From: Amycolatopsis sp. cg9
GTDB lineage: Bacteria; Actinomycetota; Actinomycetes; Mycobacteriales; Pseudonocardiaceae
Assembly: GCF_041346945.1 (NCBI RefSeq)
Contig: NZ_CP166850.1
Span: 9,966,501-10,030,500, forward strand
Direction: 5' to 3'
DNA: 64,000 nucleotides
A program made the position numbers and the translations under genes. Every line of letters starts with the position of its first letter. Position 1 is the first letter of the stretch. The notes under the pieces were generated by a model, which saw only the letters and a program-made list of their open reading frames with translations, made no database searches and was not told where the DNA came from. This document shows, piece by piece, positions 7,164 through 15,737 of the stretch.

Positions 7164-8951
7164 TCAGCCGCAGCGCCCGAGAGGTACGTCACGTGCCGAG
7201 GCGCGGGCGAGGTTCCAGGCGGGCCAGCCGTCCGCGGTGTCGCCGGCCAGCACCTGCCGCAGCACGCAGGTGCGCAGCGGCTCCGGCAGCCGCGCCTCGA
7301 CCACCGGCACGACGTCGGCGGAGAACCCGGCCAGGTACCGGTGGTCCAGCGGCTTCCCGGCGGCGGCGCGGTCGAGGTTGGCGTCGGCGATGAGCCGTTC
7401 GGGGTCGAGCACGGCGAGCCCGAGCAGCGCGACGGCGGCCGTCCCGATCGCGGCGCGCGGCAGCCACCCCGGGCGCAGCCGGATCAGGGAGCCGAGCACC
7501 AGGACGAACACGGCGCCGAACCACAGTTCGCAGACCTCGACCAGCAGCCGCAGCACGGTGAAGCCGTACGCCTCCTGGTAGGTCCCCATCCGGCTGAGCG
7601 CCGAGCCGACGAGCACGAGGCTCAACGCGCTCAGCGCACCGAGCAGGACGCGCTGGCGGAGCCGGTCGGCCTTCGTCGTGTTCGGGGCCCAGCGCAGGGC
7701 GGCGGAGACGATGGCGAGCGTGAGCACGGTGACGGCGCAGAGCTGCCAGAAGCCGCTGCGGGCGTACTCCGCCGACGTCAGGCCGCTGGTGCGCAGGACG
7801 TACTCGGTGCCGCCGAAGAGCACGACCAGCCGGACGGCGACGAAAACGCTGAACAGCACGATGAGGACGACGAGCGGGACCGTCCATTCCAGACCGTATT
7901 TGGTTCGCTTAGGACTTTCGCTGCCTGCCTTTTCCGCGGGCGCGGCGAGGAAGTAGCAGGCCCCGGCGACGAGCAGCGCGACGACGAAGAAGACCACGCA
8001 CCACCGCACGAGCACCGCGGGACTGAGATCGGGGATCACGGCGGTGACGACGGCGGCGAAGGCGGCATCGGCACTGGCGAGCAGCGGCACGAAGACGGCG
8101 ACGAGCGCGGCGGACCCGAGCACGGCGAGCGCGATCCGCCGGGCGACGCCGTCCCTCCGTGCAGCGAAGCGCCCGAGGCCGCGCCCGGCCCACGGAATGG
8201 CGCGGAGGGCTTCGAGGGGCACCGCGACCATGTCGTAGAGGACACTGTGGACGGTCCGCGGCCCGACGACGGCCAGCGACCCGGCCACGACGGCGGTGGG
8301 CACGCAGAGGGCGAACAGCCAGCCCGAGGCGCGGAAGGTCCCGACGCTCAGGAGGGCGAGGGCCAGGAGGGCCCAGCTCGCATCGGCCCAGCTGAAGCGA
8401 CCCCGGTTGGCGACGGTCACGGCGATGGCGACAGCGAGGGCGGCGAGCAGCCACCCGATGCCGGGCCGGTCCACGGGAAGGACGAGGGCCCCGGCGACAC
8501 CGGCGATGCCGGCGGCGGGGAGGACAGCCGGGGGCAGGGGGACGGTTGCGGACTTCGGTGGCGGGAGCTGGTGGAGGAGGACGGGCGGTGCGGCGACGGC
8601 TACGCCACCGCCGGTCGCACCCGCGGCGCCCGCCACGCCCGCCCCTCTGCCGGTCGCACCCGCAACACCCGCCACGCCGGCACCGCCCGCCACGCCCGCC
8701 CGCCGCACACCACCAGCCGCACCCATCACTCCTTCGGTCGCATCCGCACCGCCCGCCACACCCGCCCGCCGCACACCACCAGCCGCACCCACCCCGCCGC
8801 CATCCGCACCCGCACCACCCGCCACGCCCGGCCGCCGCACACCACCAGCCGCACCCGCCCCTCCGCCGTCCGCGGTCGTCTGCCGCTTTCCCCGCGGCAC
8901 CCCTTTCCCTTCCCCAGACGTCCCCGCCCCACCCACGCTGCTCTTCGGCAT
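7164..8951 (-). CDS. DUF4153-type polytopic membrane protein with repetitive Gly/Ala-rich N-terminus
   Basis: The protein has 595 residues from ATG 8951, which has a GAGGAG site; another in-frame start three codons upstream is less well placed. Residues 1-130 are low complexity and built on a 22-residue repeat (GAAGGVRRAGVAGGA-like). From about residue 150 at least ten hydrophobic helices follow, with the NTTKADRLRQRVLLGALSALSLVLVGSALSRM region typical of DUF4153/DUF4173 proteins. The C-terminal soluble tail is about 100 residues long. The biochemical role of this family is unknown. It is encoded downstream of a two-component pair on the same strand, 90 bases after the kinase stop, with a palindrome in between. 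Confidence 0.8.
   Translation of the reverse strand: MPKSSVGGAGTSGEGKGVPRGKRQTTADGGGAGAAGGVRRPGVAGGAGADGGGVGAAGGVRRAGVAGGADATEGVMGAAGGVRRAGVAGGAGVAGVAGATGRGAGVAGAAGATGGGVAVAAPPVLLHQLPPPKSATVPLPPAVLPAAGIAGVAGALVLPVDRPGIGWLLAALAVAIAVTVANRGRFSWADASWALLALALLSVGTFRASGWLFALCVPTAVVAGSLAVVGPRTVHSVLYDMVAVPLEALRAIPWAGRGLGRFAARRDGVARRIALAVLGSAALVAVFVPLLASADAAFAAVVTAVIPDLSPAVLVRWCVVFFVVALLVAGACYFLAAPAEKAGSESPKRTKYGLEWTVPLVVLIVLFSVFVAVRLVVLFGGTEYVLRTSGLTSAEYARSGFWQLCAVTVLTLAIVSAALRWAPNTTKADRLRQRVLLGALSALSLVLVGSALSRMGTYQEAYGFTVLRLLVEVCELWFGAVFVLVLGSLIRLRPGWLPRAAIGTAAVALLGLAVLDPERLIADANLDRAAAGKPLDHRYLAGFSADVVPVVEARLPEPLRTCVLRQVLAGDTADGWPAWNLARASARDVPLGRCG
8701..8898. repeat. 66-bp in-frame tandem repeat, three copies
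   Basis: The block starting CGCCGCACACCACCAGCCGC occurs at 8701, 8767 and 8833, exactly 66 bp apart. Degenerate relatives continue towards 8600. It encodes the 22-residue Gly/Ala/Arg repeat at the N-terminus of the DUF4153 protein. Because the period is a multiple of three, copy-number changes keep the frame. Confidence 0.85.
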
Positions 8952-9008
8952 CCCACCCACTCCTCACGTTCACATTCGCAAATTTCCACGCCCGGCCGCC
9001 GCCCCAAG

Positions 9009-9031
9009 GTCTTGAATGAGTCATTCAGGAC
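9009..9031. repeat. Palindrome around TGAATGAGTCATTCA
   Basis: TGAATGAGTCATTCA (9013-9027) is a perfect inverted repeat around one G. Flanking bases extend it to 23 bp with one mismatch. It lies 11 bases beyond the histidine kinase stop and upstream of the DUF4153 gene. It could be a dispersed palindromic element, a weak terminator or an operator. Confidence 0.5.
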
Positions 9032-9041
9032 ACCGCGGAGG

Positions 9042-10022
9042 TCAGCCGGTCGGCAAAGTCACCCTGATCCGGGAGCCCGGCGAAGAATCGACCACCCCGA
9101 TCGTCCCGCCGTGCAGCTCCACCGCCCACCGGGCGATCGCCAGCCCCAGCCCCGTCCCGCCACCGGACGGCCGCTCGCCCCGGGTGAACCGCTCGAACAC
9201 CCGCACCCGATCGGCGGGAGCGATCCCCGGTCCCTCGTCGCACACGTCGATGCGCACCTCGCCCGGCCGGACCTCGGCCAGCACCCGCACCGACCCTCCC
9301 GCGGGGCCGTGGCGGACCGCGTTCTCCAGCAGGTTCGCCACCACCTGGAACAGCCGCCCGCGGTCCGCGGTCACCAGCACGTCCGGCGCCGACACCGAGA
9401 AACTCACCCCGCGCACCAACGCCGCCTCGGAAACCGCTTCCGACAACAAAGAGGAGAGCGAAAACGAAGTCTTGTGCAGCGGGATCGCCCCCGCGTCCAG
9501 CCGCGACAGGTCGAGGAGCTCGTCCACCAGCGTCGCCAGCCGCTCGGTCTGCTGCAACGCCGTCTTCAACGTGGCGGGGTCGGGGTCTTCGACGCCGTCG
9601 ACCAGGTTCTCCAGCACGCCGTTCAACGCCGTGATCGGCGTCCGCAGCTCGTGGGACACGTTCGCGATCAGCTCACGCCGCTGCCGGTCCGCGTCGCCGA
9701 GATCCCCCGCCATCTGGTTGAACGCCGAGGCCAGCGAGCCCACCTCGTCACGCGTGGTCGCGCGGATCCGCCGCGTGTAGTCGCCCTTCGCCATCGCGCG
9801 CGCCGCCGCCGTCATCTCCCGCAGCGGGCGCGTCATCCCGTGGGCCAGCAGCTGCGACAGCACCAGCGCCAGCACCATCGCGGTGATCGTCGTCTTGGGC
9901 GGCAGCCAGCCGATCTGCCAGTTGAAGAACGCGAACGCGACCCCGCCGGACGCGACCATCAGGATCGCCAGCTTCAGCTTGATCGACCGGATCCGGTCGA
10001 GCGGCCGTGGTACGAAGTTCAC
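9042..10022 (-). CDS. Two-component sensor histidine kinase
   Basis: The protein has 326 residues from GTG 10022, whose start codon overlaps the response regulator stop (GTGA). Two membrane helices (about residues 17-35 and 45-62) enclose only a very short extracytoplasmic loop, so the signal is probably sensed in or near the membrane. A HAMP domain (62-110) follows, then a DHp domain with the phosphoaccepting His124 in NVSHELRTPIT. The ATPase domain has NLLENAVRHG, DEGPGI and GGTGLGLAIA boxes. The cognate regulator is encoded just upstream. The DUF4153 gene downstream may be part of the same response, but a palindrome separates them. Confidence 0.93.
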   Translation of the reverse strand: MNFVPRPLDRIRSIKLKLAILMVASGGVAFAFFNWQIGWLPPKTTITAMVLALVLSQLLAHGMTRPLREMTAAARAMAKGDYTRRIRATTRDEVGSLASAFNQMAGDLGDADRQRRELIANVSHELRTPITALNGVLENLVDGVEDPDPATLKTALQQTERLATLVDELLDLSRLDAGAIPLHKTSFSLSSLLSEAVSEAALVRGVSFSVSAPDVLVTADRGRLFQVVANLLENAVRHGPAGGSVRVLAEVRPGEVRIDVCDEGPGIAPADRVRVFERFTRGERPSGGGTGLGLAIARWAVELHGGTIGVVDSSPGSRIRVTLPTG

Positions 10023-10711
10023 GATCCCGCCTCCAACGCGTACCCGACGCCGTGCACGGTCCGGATGAGATCCGCACCGAGCTTCCGCCGCAGCGCCTTG
10101 ATGTGGCTGTCCACCGCGCGCGTGCCGGCGGACGTGCCGTGGACGTCCCAGTCCCACACCTCCGACAGCAGCCGTTCCCGCGGCTGCACCACCCGCGGCC
10201 GCCGGGCGAAGTGCACCAGCAGGTCGAACTCGATCGGCGTCAGCTGCGCCGCCACCCCCGCACGCGCGACCCGCCGCTGGTCGACGTCGATCTCGAGGTC
10301 GCCGAGCACGATCCGCGTGCCCGCGACCGACGCCGAACGGTCGACCCGCCGCAGCAGCGCGTGCACCCGCGCGGTCAGCACCCGCATCGAGAACGGCTTC
10401 GTGAGGTAGTCGTCCGCGCCGACCCCCAGCCCGACCAGCAGGTCCGTCTCGTCGGCGCGCGCGGTCAGCATGAGCACCGGCACCGGCCGCCGTCCCTGGA
10501 TCCGGCGGCAGACCTCCAGGCCGTCGAACCCCGGCAGCATGACGTCCAGCACCACGAGGTCGGGCTCCAGCGCGGCGTCCGCCTCGACCGCGGCCGGCCC
10601 GTCGTGGGCGACGTCCACGGTGAACCCCTCGGCCCGCAGCCGGGCCGCGATCGACGCGGCGATCGTGCCGTCGTCCTCGACGACGAGCACCCGCCGCATT
10701 CCCGGTTCCAT
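10019..10711 (-). CDS. OmpR-family response regulator
   Basis: The protein has 230 residues. The receiver domain has Asp13/Asp14, the phosphoacceptor Asp56 (VVLDVMLPG) and the YLTKPFS lysine. A winged-helix OmpR/PhoB domain follows at about residues 130-228, ending in HGVGYALEAGS. The ATG at 10711 is preceded by AAGGT; GTG 10729 and ATG 10699 are alternatives. It is encoded first in the operon and overlaps the kinase gene by four bases, so both are made together. The regulon is not evident from the sequence. Confidence 0.92.
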   Translation of the reverse strand: MEPGMRRVLVVEDDGTIAASIAARLRAEGFTVDVAHDGPAAVEADAALEPDLVVLDVMLPGFDGLEVCRRIQGRRPVPVLMLTARADETDLLVGLGVGADDYLTKPFSMRVLTARVHALLRRVDRSASVAGTRIVLGDLEIDVDQRRVARAGVAAQLTPIEFDLLVHFARRPRVVQPRERLLSEVWDWDVHGTSAGTRAVDSHIKALRRKLGADLIRTVHGVGYALEAGS

Positions 10712-10878
10712 GGCCACGACCTTAAGCACCCCCGGTGGAGACGGTTCGCGTGAACTGTGGAGATCCTGTGGAGACGTTTCAGCCGCTTTGCCGGTTCGTG
10801 ACGACCAGATGTGTGACGCAGGTCATGCACTCGGGAGCCCGTTCGCGCAATCGACAGACTGCACTCCAGGCCGTGGAA

Positions 10879-10890
10879 GAGTGAACACTC
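10879..10890. promoter_or_regulatory. GAGTG-AA-CACTC inverted repeat before the permease gene
   Basis: The 12-base inverted repeat lies 42 bases upstream of the ATG at 10932, followed by a GTTGCC hexamer at 10895-10900. It sits where an operator of the pyrimidine-catabolic operon would be expected. Assignment is by position only. Confidence 0.35.
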
Positions 10891-10931
10891 TGCCGTTGCC
10901 CCGGCGATGACCAGGCGCGCAGGATGCCGCA

Positions 10932-12485
10932 ATGGCGCCGACACCCGCAGACCAGCGCGTGCACGACGACGGCCGGGTCGAGCTCGACCCCGCCGGCGTC
11001 GGGTCTCTCGAAGGCAGCCGGTTCTTCAACGAGGAGCTGGCCCCCGTCCCCGTCGAAAAACGGACCTGGACCACCTACAACTACTTCGCGCTCTGGATGG
11101 GGATGGCGCACAACATCCCCAGCTACGCCTTGGCCGCGTCGCTCATCGCCCTGGGCATGAACTGGGTGCAGGCGCTGATCACGATCACCATCGGCAACCT
11201 GATCGTCCTCGTGCCGATGCTGCTCAACAGCCACGCCGGCACGAAGTACGGCATCCCGTTCCCGGTGTTCGCCCGCGCGTTCTACGGCCTGCGCGGCGCC
11301 AACCTGGCCGCGCTGCTGCGCGCGTTCATCGCGTGCGGCTGGTTCGGCATCCAGACGTGGGTCGGCGGCGAGGCCATCTACGTCATCCTCGGGCGCCTGC
11401 TCGGCTCGTGGTGGCGGGACGCGCCGGTGATCGCCGGCCAGCACTGGACGCTGTGGCTGTCCTTCGTGGTCTTCTGGATCGGCCAGATGCTGATCATCTG
11501 GCGCGGCATGGAGGCGGTCCGCCGGTTCGAGAACTGGACGGCGCCGCTCGTGTCGGTCGGCTTCCTGATCATGCTGGGCTACGTGCTGGTCAAGGCGGGC
11601 GGCCTCGGCCCGATCCTGTCCGACGGCGGCAAGCTCGGCTGGGGCCCGGACTTCTGGAAGGTGTTCGCGCCGTCGCTGATGGCGATGATCGCGTTCTGGT
11701 CGACGCTGTCGCTGAACATGCCGGACTTCACCCGTTTCGGCGGCAGCCAGCGCAAGCAGGTCCGCGGGCAGATCCTCGGCCTGCCCACCACGATGACGTT
11801 CATCGCGATCGTGGCCATCCTGACCACGTCGGGCGGGCACGTGCTCTACGGCGAGGACATCTGGGACCCGGCCCAGCTGGCGGACAAGTTCACCAGCCCG
11901 GTCGTGGTCGTCGTCGCGCTGGTCGCGCTGGTGCTCGCCACCATCTCGGCGAACCTCGCGGCCAACGTCGTCAGCCCGTCCTACGACTTCTCGAACGCGT
12001 TCCCGAAGAAGATCACGTTCGCGGTCGGCGGCGGCATCACCGGCGTCATCGGCATCCTGATCCAGCCGTGGCGGCTCTACTCCGACCCGAACATCTACAT
12101 CTTCGCCTGGCTCGGCTTCTACGGCGGCCTGCTCGGCGCGGTGGCGGGGGTGCTCGTCGCGGGCTACTGGGTGATCGCCCGCACCAAGCTCAAGCTGAAG
12201 GACCTCTACACACCCGATGGGGTGTATTGGTTCAGCGGCGGCTGGAACTGGCGCGCGCTGGTCGCCACGCTGGTGGGGGCCGTCCTCGCGGTGGGCGGCG
12301 CGTACGGCGGGCCGTTCCCCGACGCCGGTCTCATCCCGTTCCTCAAGCCGCTTTACGACTACAACTGGGTGGTCGGCTTCGTCGGCGCGTTCGTCGTCTT
12401 CGCCGCCCTGTCCACGTCCACAACCAAGGAGGAAGCAAGTGAGCGTCGTCCGAGCCGGTTTGATCCAGCAGCGGTGGACGGGTGA
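10932..12485 (+). CDS. NCS1-family nucleobase/hydantoin:cation symporter
   Basis: The protein has 517 residues and about 12 membrane helices. It is an NCS1 transporter of the Mhp1/allantoin/uracil type, which imports nucleobases or hydantoins with H+ or Na+. Family landmarks are WTTYNYFALWMGMAHNIPSY (helix 1 region), the GIPFPVFARAFYGLRGANL loop, the CGWFGIQTWVGG helix and the SLNMPDFTRF segment. The gene heads an operon with beta-ureidopropionase, dihydropyrimidinase and an LLM oxidoreductase, so the likely cargo is uracil, dihydropyrimidine or hydantoin. Its 3' end overlaps the next gene by 47 bases. Confidence 0.92.
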   Translation: MAPTPADQRVHDDGRVELDPAGVGSLEGSRFFNEELAPVPVEKRTWTTYNYFALWMGMAHNIPSYALAASLIALGMNWVQALITITIGNLIVLVPMLLNSHAGTKYGIPFPVFARAFYGLRGANLAALLRAFIACGWFGIQTWVGGEAIYVILGRLLGSWWRDAPVIAGQHWTLWLSFVVFWIGQMLIIWRGMEAVRRFENWTAPLVSVGFLIMLGYVLVKAGGLGPILSDGGKLGWGPDFWKVFAPSLMAMIAFWSTLSLNMPDFTRFGGSQRKQVRGQILGLPTTMTFIAIVAILTTSGGHVLYGEDIWDPAQLADKFTSPVVVVVALVALVLATISANLAANVVSPSYDFSNAFPKKITFAVGGGITGVIGILIQPWRLYSDPNIYIFAWLGFYGGLLGAVAGVLVAGYWVIARTKLKLKDLYTPDGVYWFSGGWNWRALVATLVGAVLAVGGAYGGPFPDAGLIPFLKPLYDYNWVVGFVGAFVVFAALSTSTTKEEASERRPSRFDPAAVDG

Positions 12486-13278
12486 CAAGGAGTCCATGAT
12501 CAAGGCGGCGGTCGACCACATCGCCACCGCCGCCTCGCAGGGCGCCCAGGTCGTCTGCCTCCAGGAACTGTTCTACGGGCCGTACTTCTGCCAGGTGCAG
12601 GACACCGACTACTACTCCTACACCGAGGGCATCCCGGACGGCCCGACGACCAAGCTCATGCAGGAGGTGGCCGAGCGCCACGGCGTCGTGCTGGTCGTGC
12701 CGATGTACGAGGTCGAGCAGCCCGGCGTGTACTACAACACCGCCGCGGTGATCGACGCCGACGGCACGTACCTCGGCAAGCACCGCAAGAACCACATCCC
12801 GCAGGTCAAGGGCTTCTGGGAGAAGTTCTACTTCCGGCCCGGCAACCTGGGTTACCCGGTGTTCGACACCGCCGTGGGCCGCATCGGCGTCTACATCTGC
12901 TACGAGCGGCACTTCCCCGAAGGCTGGCGCGCGCTGGGCCTGGCCGGGGCGAAGATCGTGTTCAACCCGTCGGCGACCAGCCGCGGCCTGTCGCAGTACC
13001 TGTGGCGGCTCGAGCAGCCGGCGGCCGCGGTGGCGAACGAGTACTTCGTCGGCGCGATCAACCGCGTCGGCAAGGAACCGCTGGGCGACAACGACTTCTA
13101 CGGCCAGACCTACTTCGCCGACCCGCGCGGCCAGCTGATCGGCGACGCCGCGTCGGACACCGAGGACGAGGTCGTTGTGCGCGACCTCGACATGGCGCAG
13201 CTCGACGAGGTCCGGGACCTGTGGGCGTTCTACCGCGACCGCCGCCCGGACACCTACGGCCCCCTCACGGAGGCCTGA
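12439..13278 (+). CDS. Beta-ureidopropionase / N-carbamoyl amino acid amidohydrolase (nitrilase family)
   Basis: The protein has 279 residues. It hydrolyses N-carbamoyl-beta-alanine (or related carbamoyl amino acids) to the amino acid, CO2 and ammonia, the last step of reductive pyrimidine breakdown. The nitrilase triad is visible: Glu43 (LQELFYG), Lys117 (HRKNHIP) and Cys154 (YICYERHFPE). The GTG at 12439 has AAGGAGG seven bases upstream, inside the permease gene. The stop overlaps the ATG of the dihydropyrimidinase gene (TGATG), so translation of the two is coupled. Confidence 0.92.
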   Translation: MSVVRAGLIQQRWTGDKESMIKAAVDHIATAASQGAQVVCLQELFYGPYFCQVQDTDYYSYTEGIPDGPTTKLMQEVAERHGVVLVVPMYEVEQPGVYYNTAAVIDADGTYLGKHRKNHIPQVKGFWEKFYFRPGNLGYPVFDTAVGRIGVYICYERHFPEGWRALGLAGAKIVFNPSATSRGLSQYLWRLEQPAAAVANEYFVGAINRVGKEPLGDNDFYGQTYFADPRGQLIGDAASDTEDEVVVRDLDMAQLDEVRDLWAFYRDRRPDTYGPLTEA

Positions 13279-14660
13279 TGACCACGCTCATCAAGGGTGG
13301 CCAGGTCGTTTCGCCCTCCGGCGCGCTGACCGCGGACGTCCTCGTCGACGGCGAGACCATCGCCGCCGTCGGGGCGCCCGGGACGCTGGCCGGCGACGAG
13401 ACGATCGACGCCACCGGCAAGTACGTGCTGCCCGGCGGGATCGACGCGCACACGCACATGGAGATGCCGTTCGGCGGCACGCACTCGGTCGACACGTTCG
13501 CGACCGGCACCACCGCGGCCGCGTGGGGCGGCACGACGACGATCATCGACTTCGCCGTGCAGGCCAAGGGCACGTCGCTGCTGTCCACACTGGACAAGTG
13601 GCACGCGAAGGCCGACGGCAACTGCGCGATCGACTACGGCTTTCACATGATCGTCAGCGACGTCAACGACCAGTCGCTGAAGGAGATGGAAGCCTGCGTC
13701 GACGGCGGGGTCGGCAGCTTCAAGATGTTCATGGCCTACCCGGGGGTGTTCTACTCCACGGACGGCGAAATCCTGCTGGCCATGCAGAAGGCGCGTGAGA
13801 TCGGCGCCACGATCATGATGCACGCGGAAAACGGCATCGCGATCGACCAGCTGGCGGCGCAGGCCTTCGAGGCCGGCCACATCGACCCGGTGCAGCACGG
13901 CTTGACGCGCCCGCCGGAGCTGGAGGGCGAGGCGACGTCGCGGGCGATCCAGCTCGCGAAGGTCACCGGCTCGCCGTTGTACATCGTGCACCTGTCGGCG
14001 TCGCAAGCGCTCGCGGCGGTCGCGGAAGCGCGCAACGAGGGCCAGAACGTCTTCGCCGAGACGTGCCCGCAGTACCTCTACCTGTCCATCGAGGACCTGG
14101 CCAAGCCGGACTTCGAGGGCGCGAAGTACGTCGCGTCGCCGCCTCTGCGGGAGAAGTCGCACCAGGCCGACCTGTGGCGCGGGCTGCGGACCAACGACCT
14201 GTCCGTGGTGTCGACCGACCACTGCCCGTTCTGCTTCAAGGACCAGAAGGAGCTGGGCCGCGGGGACTTCCGGGCCATCCCGAACGGCATGCCCGGCGTC
14301 GAGCACCGGATGGACCTGCTGCACCAGGGCGTCGTCGCCGGTGAGCTGACGCTCGGGCGCTGGGTCGAGACGTGCTCGGCGACGCCGGCGCGGATGTTCG
14401 GGCTGTACCCGCGCAAGGGCGTCATAGCGGCGGGTTCGGACGCGGACATCGTGATCTACGACCCCGCCGCCACGCAGACGTTGTCCGCGGAGACGCACCA
14501 CATGAACGTGGACTACTCGGCGTACGAAGGGTTCGAGCTCACCGGACGCGTGCACACCGTGCTGTCCCGCGGGCGCGTCGTCGTGTCGCCGGAGGGGTTC
14601 ACGGGGTCGACGTCGCACGGCAAGTTCCTGTCCCGCTCGCTGAATCAATATCTGAACTGA
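13278..14660 (+). CDS. hydA: Dihydropyrimidinase (D-hydantoinase)
   Basis: The protein has 460 residues. It opens the ring of dihydrouracil, dihydrothymine or hydantoins to the carbamoyl amino acid that the preceding enzyme hydrolyses. The binuclear metal site is complete: His58 and His60 (DAHTHMEMPF), carbamylated Lys149 (GSFKMFM), His182 (MMHAENG), His238 (IVHLSAS) and Asp314 (STDHCPF). The ATG overlaps the upstream stop. An SD-like GAGGTGG lies between its stop and the next gene. Hydantoinase and dihydropyrimidinase cannot be told apart by sequence alone; the permease and ureidopropionase favour a catabolic pyrimidine role. Confidence 0.94.
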   Translation: MTTLIKGGQVVSPSGALTADVLVDGETIAAVGAPGTLAGDETIDATGKYVLPGGIDAHTHMEMPFGGTHSVDTFATGTTAAAWGGTTTIIDFAVQAKGTSLLSTLDKWHAKADGNCAIDYGFHMIVSDVNDQSLKEMEACVDGGVGSFKMFMAYPGVFYSTDGEILLAMQKAREIGATIMMHAENGIAIDQLAAQAFEAGHIDPVQHGLTRPPELEGEATSRAIQLAKVTGSPLYIVHLSASQALAAVAEARNEGQNVFAETCPQYLYLSIEDLAKPDFEGAKYVASPPLREKSHQADLWRGLRTNDLSVVSTDHCPFCFKDQKELGRGDFRAIPNGMPGVEHRMDLLHQGVVAGELTLGRWVETCSATPARMFGLYPRKGVIAAGSDADIVIYDPAATQTLSAETHHMNVDYSAYEGFELTGRVHTVLSRGRVVVSPEGFTGSTSHGKFLSRSLNQYLN

Positions 14661-14667
14661 GGTGGCG

Positions 14668-15666
14668 ATGGACTTCGGGATCGTGCTGCAGACCGACCCG
14701 CCCGCGCGGGACGTCGTGCGGCTGATGAAGGACGCCGAGGACGCCGGGTTCCGCTACGGCTGGACGTTCGACTCCTGCGTGCTGTGGCAGGAGCCGTTCG
14801 TCATCTACTCGGCGATCCTCGCGGCGACGTCGTCGCTGGTCGTCGGGCCGATGGTGACCAGCCCGGGGACGCGGGACTGGTCCGTCATGGCCTCGACGTT
14901 CGCCACGCTCAACGACATGTACGGCAACCGGACGGTCTGCGGCATCGGCCGCGGCGACTCCGCGCACCGGGTGGTCGGGAAGCCACCGTCCACTTTGGCC
15001 ACCGTCCGCGACTGCATGCAGGTCGTGAAGGACCTCGCCGAAGGCCGCGCGGTGACGGTGAACGACAAGACCGTGCAGATCCCGTGGATCCGCAACGGGC
15101 GCCTGGAAATGTGGATGGCCGGGTACGGGCCGAAGGCACTGAAGACGGTCGGCGAGCACGCCGACGGCTTCATCCTGCAGTGCGCGGACCCGGCGATCGC
15201 GCGCTGGACGATCGGCGCGGTGCGCGACGCCGCCCGGGCCGCCGGCCGCGATCCCGGCGGCATCACGATCTGCGTCGCGGCCCCGGCGTACGTCGGCGAC
15301 GACCTGGCGCACCAGCGCGAACAGCTGCGCTGGTTCGGCGGGATGGTCGGCAACCACGTCGCGGACCTGGTGGCGCGCTACGGGTCTTCCGGTGCGGTGC
15401 CCCGCGAACTGACCGACTACATCCGCGAACGGGAAGGCTACGACTACAGCCACCACGGCAAGGCGGGCAACCCGTCGACGGAGTTCGTCCCGGACGAGAT
15501 CGTCGACCGCTTCTGCCTGCTGGGGCCGGCCTCCTCGCACGTGGAACGGCTGCAGGAGCTGGCGGAACTGGGCGTCGACCAGTTCTCGCTGTACCTGATG
15601 CACGACGACCGCGAGGCGACGCTGGCGTCCTACGGTTCGCAGATCATCCCGAAGCTCACCGCGTAG
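14668..15666 (+). CDS. LLM-class (F420- or FMN-dependent) oxidoreductase in the pyrimidine operon
   Basis: The protein has 332 residues from ATG 14668, with GAGGTGG just upstream; GTG 14662 is an alternative. It is a luciferase-like TIM-barrel oxidoreductase: MDFGIVLQTDPPA at the N-terminus, TIM-barrel strands ending VVGPMVTSPGTRDW and GRGDSAHR, and the MWMAGYGPKAL strand typical of the family. Such enzymes use F420 or reduced FMN. It is the last gene of the dihydropyrimidinase operon, 7 bases after that stop. No dihydropyrimidine dehydrogenase gene is present here. The enzyme might therefore interconvert pyrimidine and dihydropyrimidine, which is inference from context. Confidence 0.88.
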   Translation: MDFGIVLQTDPPARDVVRLMKDAEDAGFRYGWTFDSCVLWQEPFVIYSAILAATSSLVVGPMVTSPGTRDWSVMASTFATLNDMYGNRTVCGIGRGDSAHRVVGKPPSTLATVRDCMQVVKDLAEGRAVTVNDKTVQIPWIRNGRLEMWMAGYGPKALKTVGEHADGFILQCADPAIARWTIGAVRDAARAAGRDPGGITICVAAPAYVGDDLAHQREQLRWFGGMVGNHVADLVARYGSSGAVPRELTDYIREREGYDYSHHGKAGNPSTEFVPDEIVDRFCLLGPASSHVERLQELAELGVDQFSLYLMHDDREATLASYGSQIIPKLTA

Positions 15667-15737
15667 GGCCCGCCCTACCCCGGTTCCGGGGGCGCGCACC
15701 AGCGCGCCCCGGTCCCGGTGCCGGGACGATCGGGGTC

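Noticed and set aside
7341..10409. A 1022-residue plus-strand open frame opposite DUF4153 and the two-component genes
   Set aside because: It is composed of Arg, Pro, Gly, His and Gln in the pattern of antisense reading of GC-rich genes. The minus-strand frames beneath it contain complete, conserved domains.
13278..14660. Allantoinase
   Set aside because: The metal ligands are shared by the whole family, but the conserved segments and the ureidopropionase neighbour fit dihydropyrimidinase; no other purine-ring genes are present.
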